A stretch of 5,182 bases of DNA from Clostridia bacterium (GTDB taxonomy: Bacteria; Bacillota; Clostridia; Oscillospirales; CAG-272). How positions within the stretch are numbered: the stretch's first letter is position 1; each line of letters starts with the position of its first letter. Positions 1-5,182 of this stretch are shown here, one piece after another. The translations under genes and the position numbers were made by a program. The notes under the pieces are model-generated. The model made no database searches, was not told the DNA's origin, and worked only from the letters and a program-made list of their open reading frames with translations. The DNA is taken from the NCBI GenBank assembly GCA_029010655.1, contig JAQXKW010000026.1:1-5182 (forward strand), read 5' to 3'.

Positions 1-852
1 TCCGTGGCGTATGCGCTTTATACCCCGCCTATCGATTTGGAAAAAGAGTACGATGTTGCGGTGGATTTTAACAGCTTCTGGCACGAATGCGCCATAGGCG
101 CACAGAAGGTGAACGCAAAGAAAAGAATAATGTGGCTCCACAGCGATATCCGTGTAAAACGGCAGGTGGAGTTCAGATACAGGGTAAACTGGGCGCTTTC
201 CCGTGGAAAATTCCGACGTTTTGACGAGCTGGCGGCGGTGTCAGCAGGGGTCAGGGACTCGTTTTACCCCTGCGCTCCGAAAAAATATTCCAATATGAAA
301 ATATCCGTTATAGGCAACTATATCGATACGGAAGAAATATATCAAAAATCTCTTGAAAAAACGGATTTTTGCCCCTCTGCGGATAAAGTGAATTTTATAT
401 CCGTGGGCAGACTGAGCTACGAAAAGGGATACGATATTCTGATAGATAATTTCGCAAGGGCGTACCAAAGGAGACAGGATATTCACCTTTACCTTGTGGG
501 CGACGGCGACGAAAGAGAAAGGCTTGAAGAGCAGGCGAAACGCTTAGGGGTTGCCGAAAATGTTACCTTTTTAGGGAATAAACCAAATCCGTTCCCCTAT
601 GAGGCGGCGTGCGACGTTTTCGTTCTCACGTCCAGATACGAGGGTCAGCCCCTTGTGCTTGAGGAAGCGACGGCGGTGGGACTTCCCGTAATAATATCGA
701 AAAACCTTGAGCCCTATACGGAGGGCAGAAAGGGCTTTGACGACGTGTCAGAGGCAATGTTCCAAGCAAAGAAAGGCGAAATCAAGCCGGACAGTCTTTC
801 GGAGTATAACAGGAAAATTAAAGAAGGGATAAGCACGCTTTTCAGTGTATAA
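1..852 (+). CDS. GT4-family glycosyltransferase, 5' end cut by the window edge
   Basis: A retaining GT-B glycosyltransferase that probably moves a sugar from an NDP-sugar onto a lipid-linked glycan at the cytoplasmic membrane face. The reading frame is open from the first base, so the GTG at position 4 is very likely an internal valine, not the start. With about 283 residues against some 360-400 usual for GT4, roughly the first 90-100 residues are outside the window. Numbering from position 4, the end of the N-terminal domain is seen (W-L-H-S-D near 44-48, A-V-S-A-G near 78-82). The GT4 nucleotide-sugar domain follows: VGRLSYEKG at 134-142, a VGDGDERERLE strand-turn-helix at 165-175, and the E-x7-E motif EGQPLVLEE at 213-221, then GLPVI. 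The donor and acceptor cannot be told. Its stop lies 4 nt before the likely wecB ATG, so the two genes are probably translationally coupled. Confidence 0.9.
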   Translation, partial: SVAYALYTPPIDLEKEYDVAVDFNSFWHECAIGAQKVNAKKRIMWLHSDIRVKRQVEFRYRVNWALSRGKFRRFDELAAVSAGVRDSFYPCAPKKYSNMKISVIGNYIDTEEIYQKSLEKTDFCPSADKVNFISVGRLSYEKGYDILIDNFARAYQRRQDIHLYLVGDGDERERLEEQAKRLGVAENVTFLGNKPNPFPYEAACDVFVLTSRYEGQPLVLEEATAVGLPVIISKNLEPYTEGRKGFDDVSEAMFQAKKGEIKPDSLSEYNRKIKEGISTLFSV

Positions 853-856
853 AAAC

Positions 857-1966
857 ATGATTAAGGTACTTTCCGTTTTCGGCACACGCCCGGAAACCAT
901 TAAAATGGCACCGCTTGTTAAGGAGCTTGAAAAAAGAAAAGAGATAGAAAGCGTAATCTGCGTAACAGGTCAGCACCGTCAGATGCTTGATCAGGTGCTG
1001 GAGGCTTTTCAAATTCGCCCCGATTACGACCTTGATATTATGAAAGAGGGACAGACCCTTACGGATATTACGGTGCGGGTTCTTGAGGGCATGAATAAGG
1101 TTATCGAAAAGGAAAAGCCCCAAATAGTCCTTGTTCACGGAGATACTACCACCGCCTTTGCGGCGGCAATGTCTGCGTTCTATAACAGAGTTCCTATCGG
1201 TCACGTGGAGGCAGGGCTGAGAACATATAATAAATACTCCCCGTACCCCGAGGAGATAAACCGCCAGTTTATAGGGTGCGTTGCAGATATGAATTTTTCT
1301 CCCACGGAGAAAAGCCGGAATAATCTAATAAAAGAGGGCAAGGACCCGGAAACGGTGTACGTTACGGGAAATACCGCCATCGACGCCATGAAGCTCACCG
1401 TCAGGGACGACTATTCCGACGAGGTCACGGAGTGGGCAAAGGATTCGAGACTTATCGTTCTCACGGCGCACCGCAGAGAGAATATAGGCGATACCATGAA
1501 GGGCATGTTCCGTGCCATCAGACGGGTGTGCGAGAAATATCCCGACGTAAAGATAGTGTACCCGGTGCATCTTAACCCGGCTGTTGTCAGTGCCGCCAAC
1601 GAGGTGCTGGGCGGTATGGACAGAATCAGACTGATAAAGCCTCTTGAGGTGGTGGAATTCCATAACCTGCTCTCCCGCTCATATATAATCCTAACGGACA
1701 GCGGCGGAATACAGGAGGAAGCGCCGTCGCTCCATAAGCCCGTAATCGTTCTCCGTGATACCACGGAGCGTCCCGAGGGCGTGGAGGCAGGCACTCTGAA
1801 GCTGGCGGGAACGGACGAGAATGTTATATTCAACATGATAGACGAGCTTCTTTCAAACAGAGAGGAATATGAAAAAATGAGCCGTGCGGAAAACCCTTAC
1901 GGCGACGGACATGCATCGGAGAGAATTGCCGATGCCATAATTGATAAATTCAGCGGCAGGAGTTAA
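857..1966 (+). CDS. wecB: UDP-N-acetylglucosamine 2-epimerase (non-hydrolysing)
   Basis: Interconverts UDP-GlcNAc and UDP-ManNAc in the cytoplasm (EC 5.1.3.14; called mnaA in many Gram-positives), supplying ManNAc for surface polymers. From the ATG at 857 it is 369 residues, the usual family length. Family signatures appear in order: FGTRPETIKMAPLV at 8-21, TGQHRQML at 37-44, HGDTTT at 94-99, GHVEAGLRT at 115-123, YPEEINRQ at 130-137, TGNTAIDAM at 170-178, TAHRREN at 203-209, then TDSGGIQEEAP and RDTTERPEGVEAGT. Arg11, Asp96, Glu118, Glu132 and His205 align by motif with the catalytic residues known from the E. coli enzyme. The ATG was chosen because the family begins M-x-K-V at this point. 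A GTG at 845 would add four residues and overlap the upstream gene by 8 nt. Neither start has a well-placed Shine-Dalgarno site, which fits coupling to the upstream gene. The product is confident; the start is less so. Confidence 0.95.
   Translation: MIKVLSVFGTRPETIKMAPLVKELEKRKEIESVICVTGQHRQMLDQVLEAFQIRPDYDLDIMKEGQTLTDITVRVLEGMNKVIEKEKPQIVLVHGDTTTAFAAAMSAFYNRVPIGHVEAGLRTYNKYSPYPEEINRQFIGCVADMNFSPTEKSRNNLIKEGKDPETVYVTGNTAIDAMKLTVRDDYSDEVTEWAKDSRLIVLTAHRRENIGDTMKGMFRAIRRVCEKYPDVKIVYPVHLNPAVVSAANEVLGGMDRIRLIKPLEVVEFHNLLSRSYIILTDSGGIQEEAPSLHKPVIVLRDTTERPEGVEAGTLKLAGTDENVIFNMIDELLSNREEYEKMSRAENPYGDGHASERIADAIIDKFSGRS
1958..1962 (+). promoter_or_regulatory. Ribosome-binding site of the polymerase-like gene
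   Basis: AGGAG lies 7 nt before the ATG at 1970 and just ahead of the wecB stop codon (TAA at 1964-1966). It fixes the start of the membrane protein. It also shows the gene is read from the same message as wecB, with 3 nt between stop and start. Confidence 0.8.
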
Positions 1967-1969
1967 CCG

Positions 1970-3532
1970 ATGGAGAATATTATTGCAGTTAAAAATAAAA
2001 TAAAGCCTTCCCTTGAAAGGCTTGTACCGGGCGTGGTATTTGCATTGCTTATAATACAGCCCCTGCTTGATATTATTTCCTATTGGGCAAACCAGTGGGA
2101 ATTTACCTCTGTTACCACCGCCGTCCGTTTTCTCATGTTTGCGGTAATTATGCTATACGGCTTTATAGTGTCCGACAGAAAAAGGATTTATGTCGTAACG
2201 GGCGCCGCCGTGGCCGTATATTGGGTTCTTCATATGGCGGCATGCTTTAAGGCAGAGGGCGGATATATTTCCCCTGTATCGGATGCGTCCAATTTTCTCA
2301 GAATAATCCATCTGCCGCTTTTCACCCTTGCTTTTGTAACCTTTTTCAAAAAGGACGCAGATGTGCCCCATTACGTCAGGAAGGCGTTTCTGGTGAATCT
2401 TGTAATAATGATTCATTCCGTTATTCTTTCCTATATGACAGGAACACAGGTGTATATGTACGGATATATGGGCGTGGGTCTTATGGGCTGGTCTGCGGTG
2501 CACAACGCACAGAGCGCAATACTTGCTCTTGTCGTCCCGCTGACATTGCTGTATGCCTATAAAAAGAAGAACAAATTGGGCTTCTATCTTGTATCTCTTG
2601 CAGTATTCGTGTGCCTGTTTTTCTCGGGAACAAGAGTTGATTTCTATTCCATACCCATAATAGCCGTAGCCCTTATTATCGGACTTATATTTACCGGCGA
2701 AAAAAATCCCTTCTATTATATCGTCCTTCTGCTTATGGTGCTGGGCGCGCTTCTCTGCTACAAGACCTCCATTGCCTATGATATAAGAGGCAACCACGAG
2801 GTCAGCATGGAGTACAGGCAGGAGGAAGTGGAGCAGATGCTTGAGGTGGCTGAGGACGATAAGGAAACGGCGGTTACTCTCGGCGCAAATATTACCAGAG
2901 AGATATACGATTCCCTTGACCCGCTGACGAGAAAGAACATTAATACGATTTATGACAGATACCTGGGCGGTATGATTCACAGATACGGCTTCGACAGGGT
3001 GTTCTATAAATATAATTACAGTCTTGTTGTGTCCAATTTGGTGGATATGCGTCAGCAAAAGAGATTTTTCTCTGAAATGGCGTGGGAGAATGCAGACCTT
3101 TTCTCAAAGTGCTTCGGATTTGAATATCAGGTGGTAGTGGAGAATTATGACAGGGTTAATATAGTCACCGGCGAGACGATTCCCACACAGCAGATATACG
3201 ATTTGGAAAACGATTTCCCGGCGGTGTACTATTTCGGCGGATATGTGGGCTTCGGACTGTATATGCTGTTCTTACTTTACTTTGTGCTGATGATGGCGGT
3301 TGCCGTTATTACCAGATTTAAGAAAGTAGTAAATGTTGAAAGCATTGCCGTGGGACTTACCTTTGTTCTGGCAATGGGTATCGCCTATTATGCGGGCTAT
3401 GTGCTCCGACGTCCCAATACGTCCGTGTACCTGTCGGCAATCCTTGCGTACATTTACTATCTGACAGCCATAAAAGAGAACGTAAAGCTCACCGATATTT
3501 TTAAGCTATTCAGCAAAAACAGGGATTTTTGA
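1970..3532 (+). CDS. O-antigen ligase/polymerase-like membrane protein (Wzy/WaaL type)
   Basis: Probably joins or transfers lipid-linked oligosaccharide repeat units on the outer face of the cytoplasmic membrane. The 520-residue protein has about ten hydrophobic segments in its first half (roughly 20-38, 49-67, 73-92, 109-126, 138-155, 162-178, 181-197, 203-219, 225-242, 248-263). A long hydrophilic stretch (about 264-415) follows, then a final group of membrane segments (about 417-446, 457-478, 484-500). This many-helix layout with one large outside loop is typical of the O-antigen ligase/polymerase superfamily. The SGTR motif at 219-222 and an E-N-D-F...G-G-Y-x-G-F-G-L-Y block at 413-431 resemble conserved spots seen in Firmicutes members. 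Sequence conservation in the family is very low, so polymerase and ligase cannot be separated here. Between wecB and a GT2 enzyme, a Wzy-like polymerase role is the better guess. Confidence 0.75.
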   Translation: MENIIAVKNKIKPSLERLVPGVVFALLIIQPLLDIISYWANQWEFTSVTTAVRFLMFAVIMLYGFIVSDRKRIYVVTGAAVAVYWVLHMAACFKAEGGYISPVSDASNFLRIIHLPLFTLAFVTFFKKDADVPHYVRKAFLVNLVIMIHSVILSYMTGTQVYMYGYMGVGLMGWSAVHNAQSAILALVVPLTLLYAYKKKNKLGFYLVSLAVFVCLFFSGTRVDFYSIPIIAVALIIGLIFTGEKNPFYYIVLLLMVLGALLCYKTSIAYDIRGNHEVSMEYRQEEVEQMLEVAEDDKETAVTLGANITREIYDSLDPLTRKNINTIYDRYLGGMIHRYGFDRVFYKYNYSLVVSNLVDMRQQKRFFSEMAWENADLFSKCFGFEYQVVVENYDRVNIVTGETIPTQQIYDLENDFPAVYYFGGYVGFGLYMLFLLYFVLMMAVAVITRFKKVVNVESIAVGLTFVLAMGIAYYAGYVLRRPNTSVYLSAILAYIYYLTAIKENVKLTDIFKLFSKNRDF

Positions 3533-3584
3533 CAATTGCAGAAAACCATACAATTCCGTACAATTAAGACAATTGCCGAAAACC
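3531..3584 (+). repeat. Near-perfect 17-bp direct repeat with four ACAATT units
   Basis: GACAATTGCAGAAAACC (3531-3547) recurs as GACAATTGCCGAAAACC (3568-3584), 16 of 17 bases identical and 37 bp apart start to start. Two further ACAATT units lie between, so ACAATT starts at 3532, 3550, 3560 and 3569. The first copy begins inside the TGA stop of the membrane protein gene. It could be a local duplication or binding sites for a regulator of the downstream glycosyltransferase; the sequence does not show which. Confidence 0.6.
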
Positions 3585-3613
3585 CTCGTGCGGCATAAAC
3601 ATTGGGGTTTCGG
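3576..3613 (+). other. Imperfect stem-loop in the leader of the GT2 gene
   Basis: CCGAAAACCC (3576-3585) can pair with GGGGTTTCGG (3604-3613): nine of ten positions pair, with one A/G mismatch and an 18-nt loop. No T run follows, so it is not a typical intrinsic terminator. The first copy of the direct repeat (AGAAAACC at 3540-3547) could compete for the same 3' arm. A role in the leader RNA or in processing between the two genes is possible but unproven. Confidence 0.4.
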
Positions 3614-3644
3614 ACGGCACCGGCGTCAAAATCCGTTATAGACC

Positions 3645-3653
3645 AAAGGGAGG
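3645..3653 (+). promoter_or_regulatory. Ribosome-binding site that decides the GT2 start
   Basis: AAAGGGAGG lies 5 nt before the GTG at 3659. This strong site selects that GTG over an in-frame TTG at 3602, which has no comparable site and would add 19 residues unlike the family's N-terminus. Confidence 0.8.
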
Positions 3654-3658
3654 ATACC

Positions 3659-4648
3659 GTGGCAAAGTGTAAATTAAGTATCATAATACCCGTATATAAG
3701 GTGGAGGAGTATCTTCCGGGATGTCTCGATTCGCTTTATCCGCAATTGACCGACCAATGCGAGGTAATACTTGTTGACGACGGCTCGCCGGATTCCTGCG
3801 GAGACATATGCGACCGCTATGCGGAAAAGTATCCGGATAAAACTCTCGTTATCCATCAGGAAAATACGGGAAACGGCGGAGCAAGAAATGCAGGAATAGA
3901 AGCGTCGAAAGGAGAATATCTCTTCTTTGTGGACAGCGACGATACGGTTTCGCCCGACGCTGTGGAAACCCTGCTCTCGGCGATTGAAAAAATCGGAGCG
4001 GATGTGATCTTCTTTGCAGCAAAATCGGTTTCCGAAACGGGAGAGATACTGTCATACAGCAACGATCCGTTTGAGGCGGGAAAGCTCCTTCGTATAAGGG
4101 AGTATAAAAGTGTTCTTATAGCTCCTCCCGGTCCGTGTAACAGAATTACCAGAGCGTCTCTTTATAAAGACAATTCCATACGGTTTCCGCACAGGGTGTG
4201 GTATGAGGACATAAGAACTACTGTAAAAACTCTGGGCGTGGCAGAAACAGCGTACTATATAGATAAGCCCCTGTATAACTATCTCCGCAGAAGCGGGTCC
4301 ATAATGAATAACGCAAATGTGGAGAAAAACGGGGAAATTATTGAGGCTATGGACGATCTGAGAGAGTTCTTCACCGAGAAGGGGCTGTATGAAACCTTCA
4401 AGGATGAGCTTGAGTTTCTCATAATCGATCATGTGCTTGTGGCGGCTACGGTGAGAGTGCTGAGAGTTTCGCCTAAAACGCATCCTCTTGTGAACAGGTT
4501 CAGGCAGTATACGTATGACTGCTGCCCGGACGTTAAGAATAATCCCTACGTGGCTACAATGACGGGAACACGGAGACTGATATTCCGTTTCCTTGTCCGC
4601 AAAATGTATTTTCCCGTTGTCCTGATTTTCAGATATATAAAAAAGTAG
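3659..4648 (+). CDS. GT2-family glycosyltransferase
   Basis: An inverting GT-A glycosyltransferase of the kind found in capsule and exopolysaccharide clusters (EpsJ/CpsJ-like). It probably adds one sugar to a lipid-linked intermediate on the cytoplasmic side of the membrane. The 329-residue protein starts with the family's typical strand LSIIIPVYKVEEYL at 6-19. The nucleotide-binding DDGS is at 40-43, the NTGNGGARNAGI block at 69-80, the metal-binding DSDD (DxD) at 92-95, and W-Y-E-D at 181-184, whose acidic pair sits where the catalytic base is expected. The last 25 or so residues alternate basic and hydrophobic (RFLVRK, VVLIFRYIKK) and may sit on the membrane. The GTG start is supported by AAAGGGAGG 5 nt upstream. 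The gene follows the polymerase-like gene by 126 bp and is the last of the plus-strand set. Sugar specificity cannot be read from the sequence. Confidence 0.92.
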   Translation: MAKCKLSIIIPVYKVEEYLPGCLDSLYPQLTDQCEVILVDDGSPDSCGDICDRYAEKYPDKTLVIHQENTGNGGARNAGIEASKGEYLFFVDSDDTVSPDAVETLLSAIEKIGADVIFFAAKSVSETGEILSYSNDPFEAGKLLRIREYKSVLIAPPGPCNRITRASLYKDNSIRFPHRVWYEDIRTTVKTLGVAETAYYIDKPLYNYLRRSGSIMNNANVEKNGEIIEAMDDLREFFTEKGLYETFKDELEFLIIDHVLVAATVRVLRVSPKTHPLVNRFRQYTYDCCPDVKNNPYVATMTGTRRLIFRFLVRKMYFPVVLIFRYIKK

Positions 4649-4674
4649 AAAAGAGTGCCGCACGGCACTCTTTT
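4649..4674 (+). terminator. Intrinsic terminator of the polysaccharide operon
   Basis: AAAAGAGTGCCG (4649-4660) and CGGCACTCTTTT (4663-4674) form a perfect 12-bp inverted repeat around CA; a real loop would open the last pair to GCAC. The stem begins on the base after the GT2 stop codon and ends in a T run. Because it is symmetric, with A's on one side and T's on the other, it can also stop transcription arriving from the minus-strand gene on the right. Confidence 0.88.
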
Positions 4675-4710
4675 CAGCCTGATGACATGACGAAGTCAGT
4701 CATCAGGCTG
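4675..4710. repeat. Long near-perfect hairpin (palindrome)
   Basis: CAGCCTGATGAC (4675-4686) pairs perfectly with GTCATCAGGCTG (4699-4710). Inside, TGAC (4688-4691) pairs with GTCA (4695-4698) around GAA, leaving only A4687 unpaired: 16 bp in 36 nt. There is no T run on either strand, so it is not a normal terminator. It abuts the operon terminator on one side and the structured element on the other. Such hairpins are often copies of dispersed palindromic repeats, but copy number cannot be judged from one window. Confidence 0.75.
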
Positions 4711-4845
4711 GCAGAGAAAGACAAAGGGAGGCAGATTCGGTGATTTTGCCGCTCGTCGGCGTACAAAAGTACGCCAGAGGGCAAAAGCGCCGAAAGCCAA
4801 TAACGGCGGCTTTTAGGACGCCGTTAATAATTCTGTCTGTTTTTT
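4711..4845 (+). ncRNA. Candidate structured RNA with three-way junction and terminal T run
   Basis: On paper the plus strand folds as follows. The closing helix is 4729-4735 with 4832-4838 (7 bp, one G-U). The long arm starts directly after it: 4736-4742 with 4788-4794, an A/G mismatch, 4744-4750 with 4780-4786, 4752-4754 with 4777-4779, and GGCGTAC with GTACGCC around AAAA (4758-4775), about 24 bp in all. A second arm is 4801-4808 with 4819-4826 (8 bp, 10-nt loop). The junction linkers are 0, 6 and 5 nt. One G after the closing helix come six T's (4840-4845), like an intrinsic terminator. I cannot match it to a known RNA family. No promoter is evident, so it might be made by read-through, or it may be a folded DNA repeat and not an RNA gene. 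A small reading frame overlaps it. Confidence 0.4.
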
Positions 4846-4856
4846 ACAAATTGTAG
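4740..4856 (+). CDS. Possible small basic peptide, 38 codons
   Basis: A GTG at 4740 follows AAAGGGAGG (4723-4731) by 8 nt, the same nine bases that serve the GT2 gene. It opens a 38-codon frame ending in TAG at 4854-4856. The predicted peptide starts M-I-L-P-L-V-G-V, has a basic middle (QKYARGQKRRKP at 9-20) and a hydrophobic end (LIILSVFY at 29-36). I do not recognise it. Against it: the frame coincides with strong inverted repeats that constrain the bases, the six-T run (4840-4845) would end a transcript before the stop codon, and folding would hide the ribosome-binding site. It may well be a chance frame in a structured repeat. Confidence 0.25.
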   Translation: MILPLVGVQKYARGQKRRKPITAAFRTPLIILSVFYKL

Positions 4857-4877
4857 GTTCTAATTAACTTAGTATTT

Positions 4878-4914
4878 TTTGTCTTTAATTGGCGGTCTAA
4901 CCGCTTTGTCTTTA
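4878..4914 (+). repeat. Duplicated TTTGTCTTTA flanking a small hairpin
   Basis: TTTGTCTTTA occurs at 4878-4887 and again at 4905-4914. Between them GCGGT (4892-4896) pairs with ACCGC (4900-4904) around CTA. Either copy can pair with AAAGACAAA at 4717-4725, so the outer helix or inverted-repeat end has two possible partners. Confidence 0.5.
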
Positions 4915-4919
4915 CTCTG

Positions 4920-4942
4920 ATCTCCGGTCAAAGACCGGAGAT
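4920..4942 (-). terminator. Perfect 10-bp stem-loop behind the minus-strand gene
   Basis: ATCTCCGGTC (4920-4929) and GACCGGAGAT (4933-4942) pair perfectly around AAA. The hairpin lies 5 nt past the stop codon of the minus-strand gene, the place of a terminator. No T run follows on either strand, so it would be an atypical terminator, or an RNA 3'-end stabiliser, or the last hairpin of the neighbouring structured region. Confidence 0.4.
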
Positions 4943-4947
4943 AATCA

Positions 4948-5182
4948 TTACAGTTTACACAGTTTGTTAAAATAACTTTCCGACTCCCTTTTCAGCCTTC
5001 CGGAAACGTAAGCCGTAACCATAACGAGAAGCGCAAGAGTAAGCCTTTCCCGTGTGCCGGGGTCGGGAGACGGGTAGTCTGCGGTCACCTTTTCCACGGT
5101 GCGCCTGATCTTTTCCTCGTCCGAGACGAACATGTCAAGCTCACGGACGCATTCGCATAAATAGTCGTACAGACGAGGCTCC
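4948..5182 (-). CDS. Unrecognised protein, C-terminal 77 residues only
   Basis: The minus-strand frame is open from the right edge to the TAA at 4948-4950, so the protein continues outside the window. The Met codon at 5131-5133 is probably internal, because the sixteen codons before it (EPRLYDYLCECVRELD) read as ordinary protein. The visible part is mostly charged and likely helical. A more hydrophobic helix (LTLALLVMVTAYVSGRL) follows a P-S-P-D-P turn, then a basic/polar tail ends in N-K-L-C-K-L. The hydrophobic stretch is too short and interrupted to call a membrane segment with certainty. I recognise no motif. The gene runs convergently toward the polysaccharide operon, so it need not share its function. 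Confidence 0.6.
   Translation of the reverse strand, partial: EPRLYDYLCECVRELDMFVSDEEKIRRTVEKVTADYPSPDPGTRERLTLALLVMVTAYVSGRLKRESESYFNKLCKL

Larger units (their letters stand above)
4712..4919. mobile_element. Possible MITE-like element bounded by inverted repeats
   Basis: CAGAGAAAGACAAAG (4712-4726) is the inverse of CTTTGTCTTTACTCTG (4904-4919), with all 15 positions pairing and one extra A at 4914. The ends enclose about 208 bp with no transposase, in the gap between convergent genes where small non-autonomous elements often settle. No convincing target-site duplication is visible next to the ends, and the same repeats could simply be the outer helix of an RNA. The mobile-element reading is therefore a hypothesis. 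Confidence 0.35.

Noticed and set aside
845..856. GTG at 845 as the wecB start
   Set aside because: It would add four residues before the conserved M-x-K-V start and overlap the upstream gene. The ATG at 857 fits the family better, though the GTG cannot be fully excluded.
2153..3058. Minus-strand open frame of 301 codons opposite the membrane protein gene
   Set aside because: It lies wholly within a well-supported plus-strand gene, its protein is rich in His, Cys and Lys without a family pattern, and its openness follows from the codon use of the other strand.
3529..3564. Promoter made of TTGACA (3529-3534) and TACAAT (3549-3554 or 3559-3564)
   Set aside because: The spacings are 14 and 24 nt, not about 17. 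TTGCAG (3536-3541) has 17 nt to the second TACAAT but is a poor -35 box. Not firm enough to list as a promoter.
3531..3584. CRISPR-like array
   Set aside because: There are only two copies of a 17-bp unit with a 20-nt gap and no further repeats or cas genes.
3602..3658. Upstream TTG start adding 19 residues to the GT2 protein
   Set aside because: There is no Shine-Dalgarno site before it, the added residues do not resemble the family, and it would read through the hairpin and the strong site used by the GTG at 3659.
4052..4663. Minus-strand open frame of 203 codons opposite the GT2 gene
   Set aside because: It mirrors the GT2 gene and runs through its terminator. It shows no domain and no good ribosome-binding site.
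4711..4919. A known riboswitch, tmRNA, SRP RNA, RNase P RNA or 6S RNA
   Set aside because: I see none of the sequence signatures of these families, and the region is followed by a convergent gene, so it is not a leader of a downstream gene.

Overview
The window looks like part of a cell-surface polysaccharide locus of a low-to-mid G+C Gram-positive bacterium. It is most plausibly a gut-type Clostridia / Oscillospiraceae (Ruminococcus-like) genome. This placement is an inference from AGGAG-type Shine-Dalgarno sites, free use of GTG starts, codon choice (many ATA, AGA and TAT codons beside GC-rich ones) and the Firmicutes-like character of the glycosyltransferases and polymerase. No taxonomic marker gene is present.

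Positions 1-3532 hold three tightly packed plus-strand genes: a GT4-family glycosyltransferase cut by the left edge, a complete non-hydrolysing UDP-GlcNAc 2-epimerase (wecB/mnaA), and a multi-spanning O-antigen ligase/polymerase-like membrane protein. The gene junctions are nearly overlapping, so they are probably co-transcribed. After a 126-bp gap with a short direct repeat and an imperfect hairpin comes a GT2-family glycosyltransferase (3659-4648). It ends in a textbook intrinsic terminator directly after its stop codon. Together the genes fit assembly of a ManNAc-containing surface glycan: the epimerase makes UDP-ManNAc, the GT4 and GT2 enzymes extend a lipid-linked oligosaccharide, and the membrane protein polymerises or transfers it outside the membrane.

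Positions 4649-4947 lie between convergent genes and are the most unusual part of the window. Behind the terminator are a near-perfect 36-nt hairpin (4675-4710), a segment that folds on paper into a three-way junction and ends in six T (about 4711-4845), a pair of 15-16-nt inverted repeats bounding 4712-4919, a short hairpin (4892-4904) and a perfect 10-bp stem-loop (4920-4942). A 38-codon reading frame with a strong ribosome-binding site overlaps the structured part. The segment could be a non-coding RNA, a small non-autonomous (MITE-like) repeat, or a small-peptide gene. The sequence alone does not decide between these.

The right edge holds the C-terminal 77 codons of an unrecognised minus-strand protein.
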